A DNA stretch of 64,000 nt, taken from NCBI GenBank assembly GCA_019775845.1, contig JADQAV010000038.1, positions 664,812-728,811 on the forward strand, in the 5' to 3' direction. The stretch comes from Myrmaecium sp. VS I D KN 1. Taxonomy: Eukaryota > Ascomycota > Dothideomycetes > Valsariales > Valsariaceae. Under the pieces are notes generated by a model. The model had not been told where the DNA came from and did no database searches. It worked only from the letters and a program-made list of their open reading frames with translations. Position numbers and translations under genes: made by a program. This document shows positions 42,735 through 54,591 of the stretch, one piece after another. Every line of letters begins with the position of its first letter. The stretch's first letter is position 1.

Positions 42735-44699
42735 TCAATCATCCGGGTACTGCTCGCGGACGTTGCTGACGAAGAGCCCGCGTTCCGCATCCCACCGCCG
42801 GAAATAGCGGCCGGCGAGCCGAAGGAGCGCGGGGGATGGCGGCCCCCGTACCGGCCGGATGTTCTCCTGCGCGACGTAGCGGATGGTTTTGTCGGAGACC
42901 CTGGAGGCGATGTCAGCGTTAGCGGCTTGCAGAATGGCTACGATGAGGACGTGACTGATGAAGTGACTGGTGACGATCAAACAAGAGGAGAAATGAGAGA
43001 TAAGAAGGGTGGGATGAAAGCCGTTTGACCCGGGCAGGAAAGGCGACAAGAGAGAGAGAGAGCGATCTGGGAGAAGAGAATCCACTTACAAGACATGGTA
43101 GAAGCTCTGATTTCTCCCCTGGGGTAAGCTGTCCACATTCATAGTCCGGATCCAAATCTCCTCAGCAGCGCAGCGATCATCCCAGCCGGTGATAACACCC
43201 TCATAGCTATAGCGCTCATGTCGAAAAATCTGGCCGACCTTGAAGAGCACGCGGTCTTCACACGTAGGCACCCGGCGGATAGGCTCGGGTGGTGTGAGGT
43301 CCTCCTGCACCATAGTCCGCTCAAGTCTCTTCAGTTGCGCATAATCCCTCTCGGAATCGTGGAACAAGGGAATGATGTGATCGGAAATGAGGTTGAGCTC
43401 CCACGGGTGATGCTGCTGAAAGTGCTCGATGAGATACGGCAGATACTGGCGTCGCCGCGATGCGAAGGCGGCCGAATGGCCACCTTCCGGCTGCGGTCCG
43501 AGTAGGATCATCGCGCACAGAGCGGAATAGAAGGCGTCGTCCAGATCGATGTCGTAAACCTGACTCGGGGTCCGCTGCCGGGCGATCTGAACAGACTTGA
43601 CGATGTTACGGGCCGTCCGCAGGACCATTTCCTGCTGGTCACACGGCGACAGGTAGGCGTTATGTGCGGAGGAGTGAGTGCCAATTTCACGTAGTTTCTC
43701 GCGCAGCTCGGACTCTGGAACCTCCACGTCGGTGCGGAATGGATCTACGAACATATGCTCTGGCGTCCGACCGGGCGCCACTGGTTTACCGTCCAGACTC
43801 ACGCCGCTGGGGGCAAAAGCCATACCATATACGTGGAATGGGTAGCCACAAAGCCTGGCGTCCAGGCCGACCCGGCGGCCTAGAGCACAGTATATAGCGA
43901 CGGAAAGAAGAGGCAAGGAATTGTGCTCCGGACTCCGTAACACCGTGCCAATGAAGCTATTCGGGAGATCGTAATAACGATCCTCCTCGACCCCAGTAAA
44001 CCCACGCTCTCTCATAAACCTGACCAAACGCAACGCCCGTTCCCGCGTGGAGAGCCGGTGATACCCAGGCTGCTCTTCCCGCAGCTCTTTCGCGAGACGG
44101 TCCAGGTCGTCAGAGATGGTCGAGAGGTCCTCCTCACCCGTGCGTTGGACGAACATGTCGTAGGCCCCCAGCGCCGCCTCGAGCGGCACATCCGTCCCCG
44201 TTCGCATGGCGGTCCACTGCTCCAGCGCGACGGCACGATTGATCGACTGCAAGATGGCGCCCGCCCAGAACCGGCGCGCCAGCACGTCCTCCGCGTCGTC
44301 GCCGCACCGGGTCTGTCGCAGCAGCTCCTCCTTCGCATCGTATCCCGCCTGCGCGACGTAGCTGATCTTGTCATGCCGTCCGACCGAGCTATCTATGATC
44401 TCCTGCAGCAGGTCGCGAACTTGGCGGTTGGTGGCGCGGCGCTGCTCATAGAGGCTCTTCCAATCCTCGTTGCTCACTGGTCCTGCGAGCTTCCGTTGTA
44501 CTCGGTGACTCGGTTTCCAGAGGCGGAACTCCGTACGGCAGAAGTGGCGCCATAGCAGCGGTTCGTCGGCGAGTCGCTTGAATCGTCGAGATGTGCCTGC
44601 GACGCGCGCAACGTCTTCGGGGGCGAGATGCGCGAGGATACTCGACAGAAGTTCGTCGGGAAGATCTACTAGTCTTCGAGGTATCGTGGTATGTGACAT
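42735..44699 (-). CDS. FBXO21-like F-box protein with SirB1 and YccV domains
   Basis: Exons 43090-44699 and 42735-42900 (591 residues). An N-terminal F-box (RRLVDLPDELLSSILAHLAP ... LLWRHFCRTEF) is followed by a helical linker. Next is a SirB1/transglutaminase-like domain (about 245-430; SIFIG-type NSFIGTVLRSPEHNSLPLLS, AIYCALGRRVGL, FHVYGMAFAP, HMFVDPF). The C-terminal YccV/hemimethylated-DNA-binding-like domain (about 480-575; VLFKVGQIFRHERYSYEGVI, GWD) ends SFYHVL|VSDKTIRYVAQENI across the intron. Human FBXO21, an SCF ubiquitin-ligase receptor, has the same architecture. The substrate in fungi is unknown. The transglutaminase Cys position appears occupied by serine/other residues, consistent with a structural role. 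Confidence 0.88.
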
Positions 44700-45057
44700 C
44701 GGTACAACATGAGCGTGCGTGAAAGGAAAGAATTTCTGGGGAAGAGGACATGGGGCGAGAGAGTTGAAGATCGATGACGGACCGGACGTGCGAAGCTAGC
44801 ATCTACTGTCCAAACTCCGTCATTACCTCCGTCATATATTGATGCCTCAGGCTTCGAGGAATCTGGTATCACGTACTACTCCTACTCCTATGTACAGTAC
44901 CAAACTATATAGTACTCACAATCATAGTACTCATATCCATCTGAAGATGTCTCAATCGCTCATCGGCTTCCTTTACCAGTAAAACATTCATTTTCAAGCC
45001 GATATTAGACATCGAAGATGCAATTCTACCACTTACGAAACAAAGCACAATCATCTA
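44700..45057. promoter_or_regulatory. Upstream region of the FBXO21-like gene
   Basis: This is 358 bp with TACTCCTACT and AGTACTCA-type short repeats near 44875-44935. It also contains the 3' flank of the Dopey gene. Confidence 0.35.
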
Positions 45058-48000
45058 TCACTCATCAAACACATCAGCCACCAGCTCCTCAAAACACGCA
45101 TGCCAATCCGGCTTCGCCCCCGCATACGTCGCCTCAAACGCTGCGATACTCAGCTGCCCAAACCACGGCCGCAGCACCCGCTCCACCAACCCCTGTCGCG
45201 TCAAGCCGGTGACGCCTCCCTCCACGCCTTCCATCTCCACCGCCTGCAGCAACGGCGACAGGAACGGCGTCCTCTTCGCCTCCGCCCCACCTTGCGTGAT
45301 GGTGTGCGACAGTGGCAGCCCACTTCCGTCGTCAGCGACCAAGCTCGCGAGGCCTTCCGCGATCTCATCCGCGAGGGCGGCGGGTTGCCACGAGGCCGGC
45401 TTGTACACGGCATCGACGGTGTCGGTGATGTAAAGCCACTCTGACAGTTGGAACTCATCGGGATCGAGGACGACGAGTTCATCGAGAAGTTTGCAGGCTT
45501 GTAATAGGGAGGTGGCGTTGTAAGTCTCAGTCTTTTCCACGGCCTTCGGATCCGATGCATCAGATGGTAAAGTCGAAAGAAGCGCGTTCTGCAGTTCCGC
45601 GTTCAAGATGGGCCAAAGAGGAGCGAGATGAACCGGGGAAGTCTTAAGCACAATGGCCCGGAACAGCATAAACACTTCTGCTCGGGTAGTCGAAGAGGGA
45701 GAGGAGGCCGGCGTAGCGGTGAGCAACTCCACTATCTTGTCCGTGACCTGCGGAAGATTCGGGACAAACGTGTCCTCCGGCGACGCGAGAATAAGGACGC
45801 ATATCCGGCGTAGGTTAAGCTGCGTCTTCCTATCCGCTTCCTTTCTCGCCGAGTCCGCTCCGACGCCGAACATGATTCCTGCGGTGGTCGGGGCAGTGAG
45901 ACGCGAGAGGACTTCAGGCAGCCGGTCCTTGTCGTTAAGCGACCACTGGTGAATGACAGGCAACCAGCGAGATGACGCCAACTTCGGCGGTGAGGAGAAG
46001 AAACGCGGGTCATTGAAGGCATCGGAAACGTCCCTTCTCCATGCTTTATTCGAGGCGGACACGCGAGCAAGTTGATACACAAGCTCCAGAAGCGTAGGTG
46101 TTACGTTCAGTGGAAAGGCTTTACTCTTAATGACCGGCGCCACCACGGAGTTGCTGATGGTAGCCGCCGCACTGGTAATGCGGTCATTCTCAACGAGGAT
46201 CAGAGGGAGATTGGGTACGATCGAAGATAGAATTCCAATCAAGTCGGCGGCTCGAGCGGATACTCCAGCTTTCTCGGTTGAGCTTGACTGCGGGACTTCT
46301 TGAAGATAGCCGAGAGATTGGGTTGTAAACATTGCTGTGAGCAATCTCGTGAAAACATCCTGCGTGAAAGGTCAGTATAGGACGGCTTCAATATCGACTC
46401 TGACTTACCCCAAGCTCTCTCCTCATCTTCCTCTGCTCGCCGAAATTGGTGTTGTCAACCTTCTGGCCAAGCATAGCCGTGAACTCAAGGAGCATCGGTA
46501 AGATCTGTCGATGTGGCATCGGATTTGCAAGCACATCTCTCAAGAACGTGATGCAATCCGTCCAAATCTCATCCATCGCGTCATCCTCGAGTGACTTCGT
46601 GTACTCCACCAGGAACGCCACCAGCTCCGTGTCTTGTAAGTCCGTGGTCAGCGTAGACACCCTCAAGGGATCGAGTGTGTTGGGGTTCGTCCGGCTGTAG
46701 ACAGCATTGAATATGGCTGGGATGGTATTCTTAGGTCTCGACCCGTTCAACACGTTGAGCAGGCCAAGGACGGGATCAGGGTGCCGATCAATGGATAAGT
46801 CCCTCCAAATGACAGCGAGCGCTTCAAGGCATTCAAGCGGCTCTGCAGCGAAGAGATGCTCCAGTATCCGACGCGCCCTGCTACGCATCCTGACAGCCGT
46901 GTAGTTGAACGTAGCAATCGAAGTCGGATCTTGTTTCCCTTCATCCGAGCCGTACACGCCCCACGACCAGATGCGGAAGCATATCCGCACCGTATCCTGA
47001 AAGCACAGAAGCACCGTGAGCCTCGTGTTCGCCGTCGGCGTGCGGGTGTGGCTGGACTCCGAGTTGAACACGCCGGACACCATGTTGCCGAAGAAACTCT
47101 GCGGTTGTTCGGGGGTCTTTGTCGTCGCCGCCCGCTGCTCCTGCAAGATCAACCGGTCGTGGCCCTTGGCGAGGATCTGCTCCAGACCGTTCATTAACGA
47201 AATCAGCGTGGACTCCGGGGAGACTGGGTCATTGGAGAAGCTGCCGCTGAAGGTGGACCGGAGTTGCTCGAAGGACTGGCTGATCTGGCCGCAGAAACAT
47301 TCCACGAGTGGGATCAGATTCTGGAAGATGGTATCTGCAAAAAGCGGGAGCACCTCTGCAAGGAACCGCACCCAATCATCGAGAACAACTCGGCTGGAAG
47401 TCGACGAGAAACCCGCGCGAATGCAATCAACCAGCTGCGGAGGTGGGGCAACTGCAGTAGGAGCAGGTTTGTCTTCAACAGCATCGCTAGTCATCGACAA
47501 CCTTGGGTTCAGAACATCCTTCGAACCTTTCCTTCTATGTTCCCTCTCTTCCGGTTCAGGGGCAGAAACACGTTCGATGCGTAACTTGAGGGCAGCAAGA
47601 GTCGCCTCCAACAATAGCGTCTGAAGCGTTGGCTCGGCAGACTTGAGTTGGGCTATCAGTGCTACCTCCAACTCCAAGTCTTTCAGCGCCAAGGCGAAAG
47701 GACTGGTCGTCAAAATCAAGTCGATAGTAGACACAGCCGTCCTGTGCAGATTCTGAATATGAACCGGTCTTTCCGACCCTTGAGAACCAAGTGAGAGAGC
47801 TCGTAATGATACCTGCACCAGCCATGCCTGCAGGCTCACATGCTCAGAGGGCTTGTTCAAACTGGAAACCGTCTCTTCGGCCAAAGTAATCCACGTGTTC
47901 GGGGACGCCCATCTCAGAATGTTGCCGAAGTGCTTCATATAGTATAGGCACTCTTTCGTGTCATCAACGACAGTAAGGTGGGCCTTTTGTGCACCATTTG

Positions 48001-50920
48001 GTTGCAAACTTCCGGCGCGGCGATCCTGCAGGCTCTCAAGAGCTTGCATGTGAGTGACGAGGACATCGAAAATCTTGAACAGACTAGGGCACTCCTGCAA
48101 CCAGCCCTTGACGAAGGCGAAAGTATCCGAGTTTTCCTCGGAGAGAGACTCGAGCAACAGAAGAAGGGGTCTTGCCAACATTGACTGATATCCGCCGTTG
48201 GAAGACGACATGCCGGTGATGATGGACATGGCACTGCTACGCCTATTCATCGCCATCGATGGTCTGGTAGCCTTCTCACTCAGCAAGCTTTGTTCATGCA
48301 TCGTGTGCGTCCATAGCAGGGCGAATCTTCGTGCCGCATCCGCCGAAGAACCCACTGTCTCGCTCGCCGGTGAACATGCTTGGCCAACCATGATCGATGC
48401 GACAGCCGCCTCCACGAGCTTTTGAGGCCCGGAGATCGCATTGAGCTGCCACAAGCACCTGACGGCTTCGACATGATATTTCGGTTGCAAGGGCGAGAGG
48501 TACGCCCATAGCGAGTATACTAGCGGAGGGATGAGCTCCGGGAGCTGTGCTCTGCTCAGATAGCTCACTGACGGACGCGCCATCTGTAACGCCGTCAGAA
48601 CAACGATGATCGCGTTGATCGACGTAAAATCAACAGACACGTGTGGTCTTGTGGCACTGTCCGATCTGAGTACACCACTAAACAACTTGAGGAAATCAAC
48701 ATCATCTGAGCTGGGAAACCGGCAAATCTTGTAGATGGCCGACGAGACCATCCGCGCGCATGTTTCCAGATTGGGGTGCGTTGGCCCAGGGTGGAGGGCT
48801 CTGGAGAATGCTATCGCAGTCTCTCGCAAAGTCAAGCTCGCCAGAGTCTCAGCATCGAAAGGCGGCGCGGCTGACTCCGAATTTCGATTTGAGTCGGCGT
48901 AATAGCTCTCTATCAGCCTGGCTATAGCGGCTGTAGACTCTGCTTTCCTCGAGCTCCGTGAAGCTTTACCGGACTCTGAGAAAGCTCGTTCCGGTGTGGA
49001 TTCGACCAAATTGTCTACGATATCGAAGGCAAGTCCCAGGCATGATTCGCTCAGATATCCACCGTTCCTTGCATTCGAAACATACTGGTTGAGCATGTTA
49101 AGGAGTGCCAAGGCCATGGTCGGCATATGTTGCAGCACCATATCTTCTTCCCTGACGTTGAACCGACTGAGGATAAACCGAATAAGCTTCAGGGTTTGAA
49201 GCCGGGAATCGTGATCCTGATCGCCCGGTTTCAGAGCCGACGTCGCAAGTTCCACTAGCTTTCCCCAAATCAAGTGGCTCTCAACGCCGTCAAAGAAGAC
49301 ACTGGCACTCCGCATGACTTCGTCCAGCTGTTCTCTCGTCGCCTTTTGACTGTATGTATGGACGCTGCGCATGGCCGGGATAAATATATCCGGGATCAAC
49401 AAACCTCCAATCTCCCACCGATCCATCAGCGAAAGACAGACACGGAACGGACGAGCCCTGTCGGCCGGGGAGTCACTATCCCGAGTAATCATGACCATGA
49501 TGCTCTTGGTGAGCGCATTGTACCCGTAGCGTGCGAAGTAAGCGGCATGGTGAGAAGCGATATCTAGTGAATTGCCCTTCGTATCAGGAGTGGGGGACCC
49601 GGGTTGTGACTCGTCTTCTGCGGTAGCCGCCGGTTCGGGGCCAAGGAACCAAGAATAGAGCCTTCGGTTCAAGCTCATATCTCGGCGAATCACCACATGT
49701 GCTGCAGCTGCGACCAGTCTCTCAAGGTCTGCCTTGCTAATGCGATCCTGAAGCACCGGGGAGTCAAGGGGTATATGGGTTACGAGCAGGTCCAGAAAGC
49801 CACGCTGAATGAGTAACTGCGCATCAGCCAATCCTGCGGCAAACGATCGGATGAGCAGTCCTGGCTCCGGTGATATGACCGCCTCGGCAGCCGCAGGCAA
49901 TGCTCGAGAGTTGCCGTCCTTGGTGTCCGCTCCCTTCTCAAGACTCCGCGGTGCAGGCACGAACTTCGGTAGCCGGCGAACCAAGTACGCAAGCGCGCCC
50001 TGTCTTCTCGACGGATTCGTAATGGTCGCCAGGAAGAAGCATTGCCAGAAGTACGAGTCCCCCGTCTCCGCCTTCACACCCTCCTGTCCTTCCAGACTCG
50101 AGCGCACGGAGACCTGTAGCTTATCAAGCACCTGAATCCACCGTTCAAAGTCCTCGCTCGTCTCCTCCTCCAACCCCGGCAAGATCGAAAGGATGATGGC
50201 CTTCAGCGCGGGCCGAAGCGCCTTGCTCTGCAAGCCTAGAATGTACGTTTCCACGAGCGACAGGAACAGCGGCCGGACCGAGAGCGACGCGAACGAGAGC
50301 ACCGTCGACAGGCCGGGGAAATACAAGGGCAGGTCCACGCTCAGAGAGTCCTTCTGCGCCGGCAATCAGCACGCAGGTTTTTTTTTGGCATGGAGGATCG
50401 ATTTCTTTTTGTCATACCCCAATGATCGAGAAGATGTACGAGTATAATTCCAGCGCCTTTTGGTGCACGCCGGACGGGAGGGCGGGGTTCAGGCATTGCG
50501 CCAGTCGGGTTGCGACGGTCGAGCTGTGAGGGATGATCGTGACGTTGGGAGGGTGCGCTTGTATGGCCTATACAATGCCTAATTAGCACTGTATTCCCCA
50601 AGATCGCCGCGTGCGAACAAAGTATCTCGAGCAGTCTGCTGACCTTCAGAAGCCGTCCCAGGAACGAGATGTAGTCCGCCCATTCCTGCTGGGCGGTATC
50701 GAACAGCGCCAGAGCGCGGTCAACTTGGGCAGCATATCTCCGAAAGCTTTTATCCTTATTGTAAAGCGCTAAAGTGGCAATGGGCATCAGCAGAGGACCT
50801 CCAGACCGGTCAATGGGTCACGTACATACCATCCTCGAGAGGCCGCCGAGGGGCGCGGGGAGCTGGCGACGACCGTCCGGAGCTCGTCGGCGAGCTCATG
50901 GAGCGTGGATCGAGTGACAT
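45058..50920 (-). CDS. Dopey/Dop1 family protein (DopA)
   Basis: Exons 50830-50920, 50644-50768, 50418-50567, 46409-50353 and 45058-46359 (1870 residues, as expected for filamentous-fungal DopA, about 1,850). After a short Ser/Pro-rich start the conserved Dopey N-terminal domain begins: ALYNKDKSFRRYAAQVDRAL, EWADYISFLGRLLK|AIQAHP, LAQCLNPALPSGVHQKALEL, IGKDSLSVDLPLYFPGLST. The rest is an alpha-solenoid with leucine-rich helices; the C-terminal conserved part includes LLELVYQLARVSASNKAWRR and LFRAIVLKTSPVHLAPLWPI. With Mon2 (and Neo1/Any1 in yeast) Dop1 acts on endosome-to-Golgi traffic. In Aspergillus nidulans DopA affects polarity and multicellular development. The first exon and its weak donor are the least certain parts. 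Confidence 0.92.
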
Positions 50921-51475
50921 GGTATCCTCGGAGGGGCGCGTATAGGTCCTAGAGCTCCCCAAGCCTCAAGCCGCATTATTTGATTCTTCCTCCGGCGGCC
51001 AAAGAAATGTGGAGGTCGGGGTGTGGACAAGGCTACAGCGCAAGTAGACGTATGTCTGTCGGAGGTTTAGGTACGCGTACGGCTTTACTTCGGCATGGCG
51101 ATGTCAGCCTGCCGAACACCACGAGCTTATGTGTACCTTCAAATGATGAAACAGATCGGAGGAGTTGCAGATTATATGTTCGATATAAGTCCTAAGACTG
51201 CCATCTACCTTGATCCGGGGAATATAGGAGCAATATGTGTGGTCTACTACTAAAGAGTTAAATCATCTAAATTCCGATTTGGAGCTCCCCCGGAAGTAGC
51301 TAAAAGTACAGTACCTATCGCCAAGGCTGAATGGGAGTGCGCTCTTATATGCCGGGTCAATGTATATCTGTCCCAATGACCAATTTATAGGCGCATCCAG
51401 CTGCGCAGCAACAGAAAAACCAAGATCCTGTTACAAAAGAAACTCTGCAGGGGTAAAAGCGGCTGAACCACACGC
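50921..51475. other. Intergenic region upstream of Dopey
   Basis: This is 555 bp between the Dopey start and the 3' end of the phosphatase gene. No gene or strong element is seen; it is AT-rich at 51180-51370. Confidence 0.35.
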
Positions 51476-53294
51476 TCAGCTAGAGGAGACCACGCCAGCG
51501 CGCTCCTTCCAACGCTTCGCCCAAAGCTCCCTCGCAACATCATAAAGAAAGTAAAACTGCGCCTCGCTCTGAACCATCATCATCCGTTGAGTCCGCATAT
51601 TCTCCACGACCTCCAAGATTGGATCCCTATCCTTCGGGGCACCACTCTCATCGAGTTCAGGGGACAGGTCGTCTAACGCCCCTTCAGCCAGCTCGGTGAG
51701 CAGCCAGTCGAGCGCTATGAACGTTCCGGACCTGCCAACGCCAGCGCTGCAGTGAACGATCCGTGGCGATTGCGTATCCTCGCTCTTGCTCCGGGTGATT
51801 TGGATCAGATTGATCAATGCGTTTCGATCGTCGCCCTCCGGGACGAGGAAGTCGAGCCACGCTTCGAAGAGGAAATGGAGAACCTTCTTCCGATCTCCGG
51901 ACTCATCGTCCTTACGAGCCATGTCGAGCTCGCGTATTGTGCTGCGTGTTGCCGGGTCTTGGATGAGATTCTTGAGAGTAAGGGTCCAGATGCGTTGGTC
52001 GCCGAACTCATCGTTCTCGTTGACGACCAACGATGGCTCCTCCAGAGTCATCGGGAAGTATGGGAAGCACTTTTCTCGGCCGGATTCGTGCGTCTGCGTA
52101 AGCATGACAATGATTGCAGGGTCACCTGTCTCATCCCACACCATGCGCCACATATGAGCAGACGAATCTTCCTTCGGGCCCTGATGATCTGTCAGCCAAC
52201 TTCCCGCTTCATATGCATGAGCATAGGTTCATGCGCCCACCTGGGTTGCTATGTAGCTTAGTTTTGTCTTCTTCTTAGTTGTCTCCAACACGATCGGTGA
52301 GGCGTTTATGTAATCGCTGTGGCCCTCTGGTACTTTCAACCTGATCCGATTCGTTGCATAAGCCTCTACGTTTTGATATCTGTTGCGCCTCTGTACTTCC
52401 TCCCCGGTCAATCGAGCCCATTGGGACGGTGTGTCGGTCGTTATCCAGGCTTCGCGTATTCGATGTCTTTGTTCCCATTCAAGGTCCAACCATTTCGCAT
52501 GGAGATCTAGAGGCCCGGTTAGTCTCTGTTCCACGTTCGAGACACGGAGAAGCGCATAGATTGCAAGTCTACCTGCCTGGTTTTGATTGACGTAGGAACC
52601 CAGGGAAGGGGATCTCCTCGCCGCTCTCTGGAGAGGCCCCAACCGAAGGCGCTTCTGTTTGGGCGACCGGGGCCGACTGGGTCTCGGATGTCATGTTCAA
52701 AAACTGTCTGCTCGCCGCTTCGCTGCTGGATCTCTCACTAACCCCGGATTTCGACCGCTTCGACGGCGTTGGCGAGGCAGGGACGGAGAGTGATGTATTT
52801 GAGGAGTCGGGCGAGCCGCGCTTGGCCTTAGCCTTGCGCCTGAAGGCGCGTAGTCGATTCAGATTGGCGTCTGTATGCGAGGAGGGATATGGGGCTGGCG
52901 ACTTTGGAGACTTTGCCGTAGCGGCGCTGGCATAATCAGACGGGATGTGAAGACTACCGATCCAACTAGCGGTGATTAGCACGAGATCTTAGGTGGGCGA
53001 CGAGATGTTGTTGGTGCCCAAAGAGGAGCTATCGAGGGACGAACCGTTGCGGTCTGAAGAGTTTAGGCATAGAGATCTTGCGAACGGAGTAGGTATGGAG
53101 GGTGAGCCTTGACTCTCGAGCCCTCGATTCACGCGCTCAGCGAATCGGCGCCGAGGGAATAGAGTGAGACAGTCGGTGCGGAGGGGCAGCCGTCGCGGCG
53201 TAGTCGCCCCGCGGAAGCTGTCGAGTCTCGATGAGGCGGGCGCCTGCCTGTGATCGATGGCAAAGCGCTCGAGGATCTGCAGAGCCGGGGCCAC
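51476..53294 (-). CDS. Protein tyrosine phosphatase with an altered WPD loop
   Basis: Probable exons 53002-53294, 52592-52965, 52241-52506 and 51476-52180 (about 545 residues). The N-terminal 200 residues are disordered and Ser/Pro/Lys-rich. The classical PTP domain has the phosphotyrosine loop (RRNRYQNVEAYATNRIRL), DYINASPI, YIATQ|GPKEDSSAHMWRMVWDE, the catalytic signature VHCSAGVGRSGTF (Cys near 455) and a Q-loop-like MVQSEAQFYFLYD. The usual WPDFGVP loop reads WLDFLVPEG (about 419-427): the general-acid Asp is kept but Pro and Gly are both Leu. The family includes Pyp1/Pyp2 and Ptp1-type enzymes that act on MAP kinases. Splicing of the first two introns (donors GTCGCC and GTCAAT) is uncertain, and so is the start codon. 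Confidence 0.75.
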
Positions 53295-53727
53295 AAAGAG
53301 GGGCGGTTGGCGAGAATCACCAGGGAAGTAATGATGATGGGAAGAAGAAGCAGGAGAAGAGTGTAGATATGTTCTCAGAAGAAAGTGCGGAGAGAACAGA
53401 AAGGAAAGGGCATTGCAATGGATTGGAAGTGAAGGAGAAGCGCCAGTACAGCATAATCATAATATGTACGGTCCCTAGGTACTTACCTTAATTTACCTCC
53501 CCAAACACGATCCCCGGCCTTGTAGCGGGACTTGGCCGGCTCCAGTTGCCCGGCCGCACCTCCGCCTTTCCGCGTCGCCGCCTCCCGTCGCCGCCTCTCC
53601 GCTGACATTCACTTTTCATGTGATTCACCGCTGCTGTCGAATCCTTTTCTTGCACTTAACAGCAACCTTTACAAGCCATTCTGATATCCTACGTGATCAT
53701 CCTGGCGCGAGCGCCTCACCGCTCAAG
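53295..53727. promoter_or_regulatory. Divergent promoter of phosphatase and Mrx7-like genes
   Basis: This is 433 bp. It contains a purine-rich stretch (53330-53440), a C-rich part with repeated CGCCGCCTC-like units (53570-53600) and no additional gene. Confidence 0.4.
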
Positions 53728-54159
53728 ATGTGGCTCCGGTTCTTGGGTATGGGTTTAGCTGGTCTGGAGGTACGGCTTTCCATCCGGACTTTCTCTCTTC
53801 CTCATCTTGGATTTGCTCTAATCTTGAAACTTCTCGCAGGCATGGGCACTCAATAGAGTACGTTAATGTTCAATGTTCTCCGACAATATATAACCAGGGC
53901 TGACCCCAGGTCTTTCCGCAGCTCCGCACGAGTCCTACCTTCCAACGAAGCGTCCAGGATCTATATAAGAATTTCCACCGCATCAAAGAGGGCAAGCCGA
54001 TGGAGGAGAGAGGAGGAACCAGCATTGACCGTAAGGATGAAGTCTTTCTTGAGACCTACGGCGTTTGGCTAAAGCCTTACAGGGACCGGTCCGTCGATAA
54101 TCCACTATTTCAAGGAAGAGATCAAGGAGCAGCTCAGGGGCAACACCAAGAAGCATTGA
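53728..54159 (+). CDS. Small mitochondrial protein, Mrx7-like, four exons
   Basis: Exons 53728-53769, 53840-53857, 53910-54030 and 54083-54159 (85 residues), all phases agreeing. Exon 2 is an 18-nt micro-exon encoding AWALNR. The protein starts MWLRFLGMGLAGLE, a short hydrophobic helix. It continues with SPTFQRSVQDLYKNFHRIKE and a conserved-looking GKPMEERGGTSIDR, and ends HYFKEEIKEQLRGN. The order (short N-terminal helix, SPTFHR-type motif, E-GGT, terminal HFKEEL-type helix) fits my memory of the small fungal MIOREX component 7 (Mrx7) family associated with mitochondrial ribosome/expression complexes. That naming is tentative. A single uninterrupted frame covering 54000-54233 is a shadow that reads through the last intron. 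Confidence 0.6.
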
Positions 54160-54591
54160 CGGACTATTGCAATTTAAGGGAATGCGACATAGTCCTGTTC
54201 TTCGCGGATCACCGAGGAGTACGAAGATATTGAAGATCTCTCGTTAAAGGGGCGCCACATGCAATGCAGGTAGGATCGTAGGCCTCGATTGGCCATGCGG
54301 AGGTTTCGGTTCTCAGCGGAAGTGACAGCATACATGGTCGTGAAAACTGGAGCGATTCTCGTATGCAAAGATCACTGTTGGCGGATAAATGTGCTGTAAC
54401 GCACTGAGCAGCAGAGCGCTTCAATAGCGCTGGCCATTACCAATCTTTGACGTCATGTTCGGGTATGCCTGGTGCGGAGTATTGCACGATCGTGATCCGG
54501 CATATATATCCTTCCTGCATCGCAGTATGCCAGTCACGAAATTCATAGTCTTCACAAGTTACCTTGACTCTTCGAAGCTACAGAATACAAC
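54160..54591. other. Intergenic region upstream of the reductase gene
   Basis: This is 432 bp between tandem plus-strand genes; no gene is supported. An open frame begins at 54455 and reads into the reductase only by crossing its intron, so it is not used. Confidence 0.35.
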
